The notes beneath the pieces were generated by a model. The model saw only the letters and a program-made list of their open reading frames with translations. It was not told the origin of the DNA and made no database searches. From Kordia aestuariivivens (GTDB taxonomy: Bacteria > Bacteroidota > Bacteroidia > Flavobacteriales > Flavobacteriaceae), in NCBI RefSeq assembly GCF_014397005.1, contig NZ_JACGWS010000007.1, positions 62,001 through 126,000 of the forward strand: a stretch of DNA of 64,000 bases, read 5' to 3'. Of the stretch, positions 35,055 through 43,730 are shown one piece after another. Positions within the stretch are counted from its first letter, which is position 1; every line of letters begins with the position of its first letter. A program made the translations under genes and the position numbers.

Positions 35055-35141
35055 CTTTTTAATTTGCGATAACCGAATGTAGATTCAATTATTCGTTTTA
35101 TAGTCGAAAAATAGATAATTCATTCAAAATCAACTTGTAAT

Positions 35142-36098
35142 CTAATCTTTAATCCTGATGGTACTTTGACGTTCTCTATTCACTGTTAATTGTGTCACAT
35201 CTGGACGCGAATAATGTCCGACTGCATCAAAATTCTGACGCTCTTCTAATACTTTATTGAAATCGAGTGTAGCAATGATTAAGCCTTCTTTGTGTAAAAC
35301 TGGCGAAACTAACCATTCACCATCAGGACTCGCAATACACGATCCGCCATTTGCTAATTCATCTGGAACATTTTGTAGAATTTTTTCCAAATGTGGAACA
35401 TTCGCTGGAATGTCTTCTTTTCGCATCAAACTAGACACAGAGATTACATACGAACGTGATTCGCGTGCAATAAACCGTGTAATATCTTTGGTATTGACTT
35501 CACTTCCTGGCCAAACAGCAATATGCAGATTTTCGCCCATTCCGTATAGAGCAGCTCTAGGCAGCGGCATCCAGTTTTCCCAACAGTTGAGTCCGCCAAC
35601 GGTAAAATCTTTCAGTGGGTGCACGCGCAAGCCGTTTCCGTCGCCGCTTGCCCACGTTAAACGTTCCTCGTATGTTGGCATGAGTTTTCTGTGCATGGAT
35701 TCAATGCTTCCTTCCTGATTTATATATGCCAACGAACAATAAATACTATGTCCGCCTCTATCTACCGCGCGTTCCATCAAACCTAAGTAAATAGCAATGT
35801 TATGTTGTTTTGCTAAGTTGCAAATTTTATCTAAATCGCCTTTTTCAACTTGTACCGAATTTTGAACGTAATGCGAATGAATTTCTTTTTGTGTAATAGA
35901 ATCGAACTCAGCACCATTTGTATAAGAAATCCAAAATGGATAACCTGGCAATAATGCTTCTCCAAAAACGATAAGCTCACAATTTTCCTGACTAGCATCG
36001 AGAATTTGTTGTTTTATTTTTGTTAGTGTTTTCGATTTATCCAACCAAACAGGCGCAATTTGTGCTAATGCAACTTTTAATTCGTGTGAAGATGACAT
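35142..36098 (-). CDS. Nitrilase-family carbon-nitrogen hydrolase
   Basis: A 318-residue protein with the Glu-Lys-Cys set of the nitrilase superfamily: E in VFGEALLPGYP near 50, K in HRKLMPTYEER near 135, and Cys in GGLNCWENWMP near 170. The CWENWMP form is that of true nitrilases, which turn nitriles into carboxylic acids. I start at ATG 36098 (MSSSHELKVALAQIAP); the in-frame ATG at 36125 adds nine residues with no family likeness. It stands alone. Confidence 0.85.
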   Translation of the reverse strand: MSSSHELKVALAQIAPVWLDKSKTLTKIKQQILDASQENCELIVFGEALLPGYPFWISYTNGAEFDSITQKEIHSHYVQNSVQVEKGDLDKICNLAKQHNIAIYLGLMERAVDRGGHSIYCSLAYINQEGSIESMHRKLMPTYEERLTWASGDGNGLRVHPLKDFTVGGLNCWENWMPLPRAALYGMGENLHIAVWPGSEVNTKDITRFIARESRSYVISVSSLMRKEDIPANVPHLEKILQNVPDELANGGSCIASPDGEWLVSPVLHKEGLIIATLDFNKVLEERQNFDAVGHYSRPDVTQLTVNRERQSTIRIKD

Positions 36099-36189
36099 GG
36101 TTTTATTTTTGTGACAAATTACCAATTTTCAAGAAGAAAAACGCAGGTATGAATCGCTTTAACAATTTTGAATGTTTCCTAAACTTTTA

Positions 36190-37104
36190 TCACAATACAT
36201 TTGTGATTTTACTCAGAATAGCTTCAATATTAAGTAACGGAATACTGAAAACGCCTGCGACAATAATAAATTTTAAAATGTTATGTAGTAAAAGATAGTG
36301 CCGTCTTGATTCTGCTCTGTAAAGTATCATAATTGAGAAAACCAACAACAATATACTTCCGTAAAAGTAGAAACGCATGTAACCCGTGTCGTATTGAAAA
36401 ATTAGAAATAGCGTGACTAAAATTGCGATGGTTGCAAATGAAGTAATGAATCCTTTCGAGACTTTTTCGCCATAAATAATCGGAATAGTTTTGTAATCTT
36501 GCGCTAAATCGCCTTTAATATTTTCTAAATCTTTGATGAATTCGCGAATGAGAATTAAGAGAAATAGAAACGTTGCATGCACAAAAATAACGCTGCTTAG
36601 GTTTCTATAATAGATAAATACTGCGAAGAAAGGTGTAATTGCCAACATAGCGGACGTCAAATTTCCAAGAAGCGGAATCTTTTTCATTTTGTGTGAATAA
36701 AACCAAATTCCAAAAATGTATCCAGAGAAAAAGATAACTGCGTTGATTGATACAAAACTGGCAATAGCAACCGAAATAAAGTTTAGCGTGAAATATGTTG
36801 CAATTTTTGTCCGTTGGCTCACCAATCGATCTAACATTGATTTTTTAGGTCTGTTGATCAAGTCTTTTTCGGCATCGTAAAAATTATTGATGATGTAACC
36901 TGCGGCAATGGCAACCGCCGAAGCGAAGATTAATGCAAATAAATGGCCGTCTAAAACAATCTCCATATAGCGTTTATTGGGAGCCAAGATAAACTTAGCC
37001 GCCAAATATTGTGCGATTACGATGATAAGAATGTTATAACCTCTTACAACGGAAAATAAGCTAAAGAGTTTGTAGTAGAATAGCTTGTGTTTTCTAGATA
37101 ACAT
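36190..37104 (-). CDS. UbiA family prenyltransferase (geranylgeranylglycerol-phosphate type)
   Basis: A 304-residue polytopic protein with about eight membrane segments. The first prenyl-diphosphate motif is NNFYDAEKD near 68-76 and a second acidic site lies near REFIKDLEN at 165-173. The UbiA family moves prenyl groups onto aromatic or glycerol-phosphate acceptors. It follows mevalonate kinase and diphosphomevalonate decarboxylase on the same strand (12-nt gap), which fits an isoprenoid role; the acceptor cannot be told. Confidence 0.8.
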   Translation of the reverse strand: MLSRKHKLFYYKLFSLFSVVRGYNILIIVIAQYLAAKFILAPNKRYMEIVLDGHLFALIFASAVAIAAGYIINNFYDAEKDLINRPKKSMLDRLVSQRTKIATYFTLNFISVAIASFVSINAVIFFSGYIFGIWFYSHKMKKIPLLGNLTSAMLAITPFFAVFIYYRNLSSVIFVHATFLFLLILIREFIKDLENIKGDLAQDYKTIPIIYGEKVSKGFITSFATIAILVTLFLIFQYDTGYMRFYFYGSILLLVFSIMILYRAESRRHYLLLHNILKFIIVAGVFSIPLLNIEAILSKITNVL

Positions 37105-37116
37105 TAGTGCTCAACT

Positions 37117-38046
37117 TTAGAAATTATAAACCACTTCTAGTTTATGATCTTTTAAAGTTTCTTTTGTTTTTTCGATGTTTTGCGTGAATCCAAGAATATA
37201 TCCACCACCACCAGAACCACAAAGTTTTAAGTAGTAATCATTTGTTTCAATTCCTTGTTTCCATAGCGAATGAAATTGTTGTGGTATCATTGGTTTGAAG
37301 TTATTGAAAACAACTTTTGACAATGATTTTAAGTTTCCAAATAAAGACTTTACGTCTCCTTTTAAGAAATCTTCCACACAAGAATCGGTATGTTTTATAA
37401 ATTGATCTTTCAGCATATTACGGAAACCTTCTTGCTTCATGCTTTCCATAAAGATATTTACCATTGGTGCAGTTTCACCAATAATTCCGCTATCTAATAA
37501 AAATACCGCACCAGTTCCAGCTTCGTTTTGTGAAGGAATTCCTGTAGGTTCAATATTATCTTGGGAATTGATTAAAATCGGTAAGCTTAAATAACTATTT
37601 AATGGATCTAATCCTGAACTTTTTCCATGAAAAAACGATTCCATTTCACCAAAAATCACTTTGAGTTTTAGTAATTTTTCTCGCGTCAAATTTTCTAAAA
37701 CCGTAATTCTATCGTGTGCATATTTATCATAAAAAGAAGCGACTAATGCGCCCGAACTTCCAACACCATATCCTTGTGGAATAGAAGAATCAAAATACAT
37801 TCCTTTAGCCAAATCATTCTGTAGAGCTTCAATGTCAAACGTAACAAGTTCCGCATCTAAACCTTCTAAATGCTTTGCAAATTCTTTTAGACTTTCGTTA
37901 GAATTCTTAGCTTCTTCCGAAAGACTTTCGTCAATTTTCAAAGCACCTTTGTAAAAATTATAAGGAATAGATAATCCTTTAGAATCTTTGATGATTCCGT
38001 ATTCTCCAAAGAGTAAGATTTTAGAATAGAAAAGAGGTCCTTTCAT
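37117..38046 (-). CDS. Mevalonate kinase (GHMP family)
   Basis: A 309-residue GHMP kinase. YSKILLFGEYGIIKDSKG at the N-terminus, the ATP loop PQGYGVGSSGALVA near 93-106 and the C-terminal CGSGGGGYILGF near 276-287 are all present. It phosphorylates mevalonate in the mevalonate route. I choose ATG 38046 (MKGPLFYSK); an in-frame ATG at 38115 would overlap the decarboxylase gene and adds an unrelated 23 residues. The next gene upstream is diphosphomevalonate decarboxylase. Confidence 0.82.
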   Translation of the reverse strand: MKGPLFYSKILLFGEYGIIKDSKGLSIPYNFYKGALKIDESLSEEAKNSNESLKEFAKHLEGLDAELVTFDIEALQNDLAKGMYFDSSIPQGYGVGSSGALVASFYDKYAHDRITVLENLTREKLLKLKVIFGEMESFFHGKSSGLDPLNSYLSLPILINSQDNIEPTGIPSQNEAGTGAVFLLDSGIIGETAPMVNIFMESMKQEGFRNMLKDQFIKHTDSCVEDFLKGDVKSLFGNLKSLSKVVFNNFKPMIPQQFHSLWKQGIETNDYYLKLCGSGGGGYILGFTQNIEKTKETLKDHKLEVVYNF

Positions 38047-38095
38047 CTGTTCGTTGTTATTAGACTTTATTTGAGGCGTTTTATACCATGTAAAA

Positions 38096-39178
38096 TTACA
38101 CTTTTTTTGCTCCAAAACCTATTCTGTCGCAAATGTGATGTCCGTTTTGGCAAAATTTTACCAATTCTTTTTGAATGAACGAGTACACAATTTCTTTTTC
38201 ATTTTCAGGATATAATATATGAACATTTGCACCAGCATCTAAGGTAAAACAAATATGCGTTCCAGATTCTTCACGGAATTTCCAGATATGATTGATGATT
38301 TCCAAGGTGTTTGGCTTCATCAAAATGAAATACGGCATCGAAGTCATCATCATGGCATGAAGCGTTAAAGCTTCACTTTCTACAATGGCAATAAATTCGT
38401 TTAAATCTCCATCTGCTAACACCGATTGCATTTTGGTTAAATTTTCATGTGCTTGTGCAAAACGTTGTTGTGCAAACGGATGATTGTGCATTAAATTGTG
38501 TCCAACCGTACTGCTGACTTGCTTTTCGCCTTTGTCAACCAACAAAATAGTATCATGAAAATTCTTGAAAATTTCGTGTACTTTGTATGGATATTTGATC
38601 GCGAATACATCGTTACTTCCTATTGTATCAAGATGTTCTCCCCAAACAATTAAATCGCCTTCTATGCTTCTACTTGCGCTTCCAGATCCTAATCGTGCTA
38701 AAAATGATGCTTTTCGGTTAAAATCTTTATCAGTCATTGTCGGATTGAGTTCTTTTTCCAAGCTCATCAAACACAACGCCAATGCACTCATTCCTGAAGC
38801 TGACGAAGCAATTCCGCTACTGTGCGGAAACGAATTTGAAGTTTCAATCGTAAAATGAAAGTCTTTTAAAAACGGCAGGTATTGATGAATCCGTTCTAAA
38901 AATATGTTGATTTTTGGTTTGAAATCGTCCTTTTGTTTTCCTTCAAAGAATAACTCAAATGAAAAATGATCGTTCGTCACTTCTTTCTTTTTGTATGTCA
39001 ACGTTGTTACCGTTGCGCACGCATCAAGTGTAAAACTAATCGAAGGATTTTGTGGAATTTGATCTTCTTTTTTTCCCCAGTATTTGATGAGTGCTATATT
39101 ACTTGGCGATTTCCAAGTGACACTTCCATTGTCAATACTTTCGGTGTATGTTTTCGGTAGAAATGTTGCTATTTCCAT
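38096..39178 (-). CDS. mvaD: Diphosphomevalonate decarboxylase
   Basis: A 360-residue GHMP-fold enzyme. Landmarks are PSNIALIKYWGKKE near 26-39, the ATP loop PHSSGIASSASGMSALA near 117-133, and LGSGSASRS near 156-164. It decarboxylates mevalonate 5-diphosphate to isopentenyl diphosphate. It heads the minus-strand group with mevalonate kinase and UbiA. A TATCTTTG box lies 21 bp upstream of its ATG. Confidence 0.88.
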   Translation of the reverse strand: MEIATFLPKTYTESIDNGSVTWKSPSNIALIKYWGKKEDQIPQNPSISFTLDACATVTTLTYKKKEVTNDHFSFELFFEGKQKDDFKPKINIFLERIHQYLPFLKDFHFTIETSNSFPHSSGIASSASGMSALALCLMSLEKELNPTMTDKDFNRKASFLARLGSGSASRSIEGDLIVWGEHLDTIGSNDVFAIKYPYKVHEIFKNFHDTILLVDKGEKQVSSTVGHNLMHNHPFAQQRFAQAHENLTKMQSVLADGDLNEFIAIVESEALTLHAMMMTSMPYFILMKPNTLEIINHIWKFREESGTHICFTLDAGANVHILYPENEKEIVYSFIQKELVKFCQNGHHICDRIGFGAKKV

Positions 39179-39198
39179 GGACGATTTTAAAATTTAGG

Positions 39199-39206
39199 CA
39201 AAGATA
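39199..39206 (-). promoter_or_regulatory. TAnnTTTG-type -7 box for the mevalonate operon
   Basis: The minus strand reads TATCTTTG, 21 bp before the mvaD ATG at 39178. No strong -33 TTG is evident at the usual distance. Confidence 0.45.
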
Positions 39207-39320
39207 CGACTTTAGACTTATTTAGACTTCTTGGATTTTTAGATTAGTTAGATGCATACTGTCCTGTGAAATTGAATCAAATCTTTTTTAGTTTGTTTGT
39301 CTGCGTGAGTTTCTTGTGGG

Positions 39321-39341
39321 AAGTTGAATCAAGTTCAACTT
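39321..39341. repeat. Dispersed hairpin, TGAATCAAGTTCA family (copy 3)
   Basis: AAGTTGAA, loop TCAAG, TTCAACTT, flanked by GTGGG and GACA. The loop is that of the 17421 copy while the outer stem has changed on both arms. It is identical to 62937-62957 including flanks. Confidence 0.7.
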
Positions 39342-39408
39342 GACAAAAAAAGAGGAAGAAAATCATCGAGCCCGCGAGATAAAGTCCAAAAGCGGAGCGT
39401 TCTAAGAG

Positions 39409-39428
39409 ATTCTCGCCTACGCGGGAAC
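39409..39428. repeat. Dispersed hairpin, ATTCC(C/T)GC family (imperfect)
   Basis: ATTCTCGC, loop CTAC, GCGGGAAC: seven of eight pairs including one G-T. Flanks are GAG and GAG. It lies 29 bp after the flavoprotein gene's 3' end. Confidence 0.55.
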
Positions 39429-39457
39429 GAGCCTAAAAGCTAAGTACGTCTAAAATT

Positions 39458-40666
39458 CTAAGAAATACTTTTCGCAATAATATAACTTCCTGTCCACGCA
39501 TTTTGAAAGTTGAATCCGCCAGTAATGGCATCAATGTTGAGAATTTCACCTGCGAAGTATAGATTTTTTTGTTTGCGACTTTCGAAGGTTTTGAAATTCA
39601 CTTCTTTGAGATCAATTCCGCCAGCCGTGACAAATTCCTCTTTAAACGTACTTTTTCCTTTTACATTGAAAATGGCTTCTGTGAGTTGACTTGCCAATTG
39701 TTCGGTTTGTTGTTTGTTCAAATCTGCCCAACGTCCATCTTCTTTGATTCCTGAAGCAGCGACTATTCGTTGCCACAAACGTTTTGGAACTTCAAACGGA
39801 TTGTTTTTTTGAACCATTTTTTTAGCGAGTTCTATTTTGAAATCTTTGATATTTTCCAAACAATCTTCTTTAGAAACGTCATCCAACCAATTGACTTGAA
39901 TTTGAAAGCTGTAATGTTTGTCCGCCAATATTCGTGCGCCCCAAGCAGAAAGTTTTAAAATTCCCGGTCCGCTCATTCCCCAATGTGTGATGAGTAATGG
40001 ACCGTTGGTTTCTAGTTTTGTACCGACTACTTTTACGCTTGCTTGCGTTGCAATTCCGAGTAAATCTTTGATGCGTGCATCTTTGATATTGAACGTAAAT
40101 AAGGAAGGAACCGCAGGAATAATGGAATGTCCCAATGTTTCCATCGCTGCCCACATTTTTGGATTGCTTCCTGTCGTCATCACAACATTTTTGGCTTCTA
40201 ATATTCCCTGACTTGTGTCAACTTGCCACAAATCGTTTGCTTTTGAAATGCTTTTGACAGCATGATTTGTTCGAAAGTCTACGTTATACTTTTTTGATTC
40301 ATTCAGAAAACAATCAATAATAGTTTGTGAAGAATCTGTTACAGGAAATATTCTGCCATCGTCTTCTATTTTGAGTTCCACGCCGCGTTCTTCAAACCAC
40401 GCCATCGTATCGCCACAACAGAATTGATGAAAAGGTCCTAACAATTCTTTTTCACCTCTAGGATAATAGTTTACGAGTTCTTTTGGATCAAAACACGCAT
40501 GCGTTACATTACATCTTCCGCCACCAGAGATGCGAACTTTCGTTAGAAATTCTTTTCCTCTTTCTAAAATTACAACAGATTTTTCAGGATGCTTTTCGGC
40601 AACATTTATTGCTGTGAAAAATCCTGCTGCGCCGCCGCCTATTATAAGAACATCTATTATTTGCAT
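39458..40666 (-). CDS. BaiN/HI0933-like NAD(P)/FAD-dependent flavoprotein
   Basis: A 402-residue flavoprotein. The FAD loop is IGGGAAGFFTA near 8-18, followed by GGGRCNVTHAC near 50-60, both typical of the HI0933/BaiN family. The C-terminal AGGIDLKEVN and FAGEILNIDAITGGFNFQNAW complete the family pattern. Members are widespread and mostly uncharacterised oxidoreductases. It is a single gene flanked by repeats on both sides. Confidence 0.82.
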   Translation of the reverse strand: MQIIDVLIIGGGAAGFFTAINVAEKHPEKSVVILERGKEFLTKVRISGGGRCNVTHACFDPKELVNYYPRGEKELLGPFHQFCCGDTMAWFEERGVELKIEDDGRIFPVTDSSQTIIDCFLNESKKYNVDFRTNHAVKSISKANDLWQVDTSQGILEAKNVVMTTGSNPKMWAAMETLGHSIIPAVPSLFTFNIKDARIKDLLGIATQASVKVVGTKLETNGPLLITHWGMSGPGILKLSAWGARILADKHYSFQIQVNWLDDVSKEDCLENIKDFKIELAKKMVQKNNPFEVPKRLWQRIVAASGIKEDGRWADLNKQQTEQLASQLTEAIFNVKGKSTFKEEFVTAGGIDLKEVNFKTFESRKQKNLYFAGEILNIDAITGGFNFQNAWTGSYIIAKSIS

Positions 40667-40773
40667 GTGTGTATTTTGAAGGTGTAAATGTAGTGTTTTT
40701 TTTAGGTTGTTAGCTGTTAGGTCGCTTCGCTTTTGGGTTTTAGGTTTCTCAGCATCACGACCAACTTTATGTG

Positions 40774-40794
40774 ACCTTGAATCTAGTTCAAGGT
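40774..40794. repeat. Dispersed hairpin, TGAATCAAGTTCA family (copy 4)
   Basis: ACCTTGAA, loop TCTAG, TTCAAGGT, flanked by GTG and GACG. The inner TTGAA/TTCAA pairs remain and the outer pairs differ from all other copies but still match each other. Confidence 0.6.
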
Positions 40795-40916
40795 GACGTT
40801 TCTCAAAAGTGATATCTAAACTTCTAATAATCCAAGAAGTCCAAAAATCTAATATCTCTAAATCCTAAACTCTTCTTAATTGCGCTGTAAAATTTCATGT
40901 TATGTTTTGAAACCTT

Positions 40917-40924
40917 TATTTTTG
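40917..40924 (+). promoter_or_regulatory. TAnnTTTG-type -7 box
   Basis: TATTTTTG lies 17 bp before the ATG at 40941. It matches the consensus, though in such AT-rich DNA this can occur by chance. Confidence 0.35.
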
Positions 40925-40940
40925 AGAAAAATCCATATTA

Positions 40941-41798
40941 ATGAAATTCCACTTTCTTAAATACCTCACTTTTATTCTGTTGTTTACAAATTGCGCTGTA
41001 AATTATGGTCAACTGAATTATGTTGCAAAATTGCCAAGTGATTTAAAAGAAGTTTCAGGTGTTGAGAGCATTCCAAATTCGGATAGTTTTTGGATGGTAA
41101 ATGATAGTGGAAATCATCCAAGAATGTATTTGGTAAACAGAAAAGGGTATATTGATAAGACACTTTATATTGAAGGAAAGAATACTGATTGGGAAGATTT
41201 AACGAAAGACAATGCTGGAAATGTATATATCGGTGATTTTGGAAATAATGCAAATGATCGAAAACATTTAAAGATTTATATGCTTGCGACAAATGATCTT
41301 GCTACTAAGAAAAGTATTGTTCCTGAAGTGATCAAGTTTTCATTTCCGAACCAAAAGAAATTTCCCCCAAAAAAGAAAGACAGACATTTTGATGTAGAAT
41401 CGTTTTTTCATCACAACGGTTATTTGTATTTATTTACAAAAAGCCGCACAAAGACAGCGTATGGACGTACCGATTTGTATAAAATCCCTGCAACTCCTGG
41501 GAAACACAAAGCTGAATTTATCAGTACTTTTAATACGTGTGATGAGTTGGAATGTTGGATTACTTCTGCCGCAATAAGTCCTGATGGAAAGAAAGTCGTA
41601 TTGCTTTCACATGATACTGTTTGGCAGTTTACCGATTTTAAAGACGATGATTTTTTGAGTGGAACAATGAAAAAATTCGATTTAGGTCATACTTCACAAA
41701 AAGAAGGTGTTTGTTTTAAAGACAATAGTACAGTTTATATTACGGATGAAAGAGCGCATGGAAAAGGGCGAAATTTATACGTATTTCTACTTGATTAA
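40941..41798 (+). CDS. Exported beta-propeller-like protein of unknown function
   Basis: A 285-residue protein with an export signal; LLFTNC near 14-18 could be a lipobox, although VNYGQ at 24 also looks like a signal peptidase I site. The mature part has repeated strand motifs such as ESIPNSDSFWMVNDSG, AGNVYIGDFGNNAN and SPDGKKVVLLSHDT, pointing to a beta-propeller. I cannot name a family with confidence. It is flanked by unrelated genes. Confidence 0.6.
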   Translation: MKFHFLKYLTFILLFTNCAVNYGQLNYVAKLPSDLKEVSGVESIPNSDSFWMVNDSGNHPRMYLVNRKGYIDKTLYIEGKNTDWEDLTKDNAGNVYIGDFGNNANDRKHLKIYMLATNDLATKKSIVPEVIKFSFPNQKKFPPKKKDRHFDVESFFHHNGYLYLFTKSRTKTAYGRTDLYKIPATPGKHKAEFISTFNTCDELECWITSAAISPDGKKVVLLSHDTVWQFTDFKDDDFLSGTMKKFDLGHTSQKEGVCFKDNSTVYITDERAHGKGRNLYVFLLD

Positions 41799-41876
41799 GC
41801 GTTCTTTTTTTGTGACAGAATTATTTTTTAGTAACTTGATTATTTATGCTAAAATTAATTAACCAAAATTACTACT

Positions 41877-42515
41877 ATGTCTAACAATGCTAAAGGAATT
41901 GACATTTCATATAACCAAGGAAATTTAATTGATTATATTGACACCAACAACACTGATTTATCGTTTGTAATTTGTAAAGCTTCTGGAGGAATTACGATTC
42001 AAGATCCCGATTTTGCTCATAATTGGGAAACGATCCCCCAAAAAGGATTTATCAGAGGAGCGTATCATTTTTATTATACGAATGATGCGCCACAATCGCA
42101 AGCAGACAACTTTTTTAATGTGGTTGGAAATAGTTTTCCATTAGATGCATTGCCGCCTGTTGTTGATTTTGAAAATGGAAGCATCAAAACAAGCGATCAT
42201 GCGCAAATAATTACTGATTTACTAGATTTTCTTGACCTTTTAGAACAAAAATACAATCGCACACCTATTATTTATACTAATCAAAGCACAGGCGATAGTT
42301 ACCTGAATGATGCTAGATTTGCTAAATATCCGCTTTGGGTTTCAAATCCAACTACTGCTCCATCTCCAAAAATGCCAAGTACATGGCCCAACTGGACAAT
42401 TTGGCAATATAGTTTTAATGGAAACATTAATGGAACTGATGTTGATGAAGATTATTTTAATGGCGATTTAGACGATATGAAACAATTTATTCAACAAAGT
42501 TCAAATTCAATGTAA
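41877..42515 (+). CDS. GH25-family lysozyme (muramidase) without signal peptide
   Basis: A 212-residue GH25 domain that fills the protein. GIDISYNQG at 7-15 carries the first Asp, AYHFYY near 61 is the usual strand motif, and PPVVDFENG near 94-102 supplies the DxE catalytic pair. WTIWQYS near 178 is a family end motif. It cleaves beta-1,4 bonds in peptidoglycan. No signal peptide or membrane segment is seen, so release would need lysis, another secretion route, or the enzyme is phage-like in use. No phage genes are nearby. Confidence 0.82.
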   Translation: MSNNAKGIDISYNQGNLIDYIDTNNTDLSFVICKASGGITIQDPDFAHNWETIPQKGFIRGAYHFYYTNDAPQSQADNFFNVVGNSFPLDALPPVVDFENGSIKTSDHAQIITDLLDFLDLLEQKYNRTPIIYTNQSTGDSYLNDARFAKYPLWVSNPTTAPSPKMPSTWPNWTIWQYSFNGNINGTDVDEDYFNGDLDDMKQFIQQSSNSM

Positions 42516-42540
42516 GCTTCTAAAATGAAGCCTGTTTTTT
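42516..42540 (+). terminator. Intrinsic terminator after the GH25 gene
   Basis: GCTTC at 42516-42520 pairs with GAAGC at 42527-42531 and six T follow (42535-42540). It begins at the GH25 stop codon and immediately precedes the -7 box of the next gene. Confidence 0.5.
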
Positions 42541-42543
42541 CCT

Positions 42544-42551
42544 TAGCTTTG
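42544..42551 (+). promoter_or_regulatory. TAnnTTTG-type -7 box for the RluF-like gene
   Basis: TAGCTTTG matches the -7 consensus exactly and sits 20 bp before the ATG at 42571, right after a terminator. Confidence 0.45.
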
Positions 42552-42570
42552 CAAACTGAAAGGATTTTAA

Positions 42571-43311
42571 ATGAGCGAACTACAATTGACAAGAATCAAC
42601 AAGTTTTTAAGTGAAGCTGGCTACTGTTCGCGCAGAGCTGCTGATAAGCTTATTGAACAACGACGCGTTACTATTAACGGCGTTGTTCCTGAAATGGGCA
42701 CAAAAATTAAACCTGGCGATGAAGTACACGTTGATGGTAAATTGATTTCTGATTCAAAAGAAAAACATGTGTATTTGGCATTCAATAAGCCCATCGGAAT
42801 TGTGTGTACCACAGATACTAAAGTTGAGAAAGATAATATTATTGATTATATCAATTATCCATCGCGAATTTTTCCTATTGGACGTTTGGACAAACCCAGT
42901 GAAGGCTTGATTTTATTAACAAGCGATGGCGATATTGTCAATAAAATTTTGCGTGCGCGAAATAATCACGAGAAAGAATATGAAGTAACTGTAAATCGTC
43001 CGCTTACGGCTGATTTTATCCAGAAAATGGGTGATGGAATTCCAATTTTAGGAACGCTTACGCGAAGATGTAAAGTGGAGCAACTCACAAAATATACGTT
43101 TACCATTGTTTTGACACAAGGTCTGAATCGTCAAATTCGTAGAATGTGCGAGTATTTAGATTATAATGTTGTCAAGCTGAAACGTACACGCATTATGCAC
43201 ATTACCTTGGATGTTCCTGTTGGGCAATGGCGTAATTTGACCGACGAAGAATTACAAGGAATTAACGATTCAACGAATGATTCTTCTAAAACGCATCTCG
43301 ATAAAACATAA
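42571..43311 (+). CDS. rluF: RluF-type 23S rRNA pseudouridine synthase
   Basis: A 246-residue protein with an S4 domain (about 6-60, RINKFLSEAGYCSRRAAD) and a pseudouridine synthase domain. The catalytic motif is IGRLDKPSEGLILLTSDGD, with the normal Asp, and GLNRQIRRMCEYL near 194-206 is the RluF end motif. It would modify U2604 of 23S rRNA, with possible action on tRNA. The tail is Asn/Ser/Thr-rich. Contrast the Glu variant at 34089-35021. Confidence 0.85.
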   Translation: MSELQLTRINKFLSEAGYCSRRAADKLIEQRRVTINGVVPEMGTKIKPGDEVHVDGKLISDSKEKHVYLAFNKPIGIVCTTDTKVEKDNIIDYINYPSRIFPIGRLDKPSEGLILLTSDGDIVNKILRARNNHEKEYEVTVNRPLTADFIQKMGDGIPILGTLTRRCKVEQLTKYTFTIVLTQGLNRQIRRMCEYLDYNVVKLKRTRIMHITLDVPVGQWRNLTDEELQGINDSTNDSSKTHLDKT

Positions 43312-43446
43312 TTTACGATTTCATAGTATCGTTTAAAATTGATCAAAAAAAACACTCACAGAAATTTAATTTTTAAAAAGGTATAAATTTGGGTAACAGC
43401 ATCTTATATTTTGAACTGATAGGTATAATCACAAAAACTTATCATT

Positions 43447-43665
43447 ATGAAAAAAAGAGAATTGAAAACATTAAACCTTAACAAGAGATCAATTTCAAGC
43501 TTGAAATTCCAAGTTATCGGTGGTCGTGCAAACTTAACAGCTGATGTAAAAGATTGTCCAGACAACACATTGGCTAAAGATTGCGAATCATTAGGCGCTT
43601 GCCCTGATTCTTTTTGGTGTTCATCAGTAACAACAAGCCCATCAGACGACGGACCAATAGTGTAA
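43447..43665 (+). CDS. GG-leader Cys-rich RiPP precursor-like peptide (second copy)
   Basis: A 72-residue peptide with the same leader type as 13736-13951: MKKRELKTLNLNKRSISSLK, then a double Gly at 25-26. The core has four Cys (C37, C46, C52, C58) with many Ser/Thr, and an acidic tail. No modification, protease or export gene is adjacent: the neighbours are a tRNA/rRNA-type synthase and a LytTR system. A strong terminator follows directly, so the gene is a self-contained unit. The product may use enzymes encoded elsewhere. Confidence 0.72.
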   Translation: MKKRELKTLNLNKRSISSLKFQVIGGRANLTADVKDCPDNTLAKDCESLGACPDSFWCSSVTTSPSDDGPIV

Positions 43666-43689
43666 TCTATTGTTAAGATTGAAAAAAGG

Positions 43690-43715
43690 AAAGCCTGACG
43701 TTTGTCAGGCTTTTT
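43690..43715 (+). terminator. Strong intrinsic terminator after the second precursor gene
   Basis: AAAGCCTGAC at 43690-43699 pairs perfectly with GTCAGGCTTT at 43704-43713 over loop GTTT and a T run follows. It also works for the convergent LytTR gene on the minus strand. Confidence 0.8.
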
Positions 43716-43730
43716 ACTTTTATACTTGAT

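Noticed and set aside
34687-35082. 131-residue plus-strand ORF with FFPSKGFFPS-like repeats
   Set aside because: It is the reverse reading of the KKPFDGKK repeat region of the pseudouridine synthase, so its repeats are explained.
35257-35718. 153-residue plus-strand ORF opposite the nitrilase gene
   Set aside because: Antisense to a well-supported nitrilase with all catalytic residues; no family likeness.
41877-42515. GH25 gene as evidence of a prophage
   Set aside because: No capsid, tail, integrase, holin or repressor gene is found within the window.
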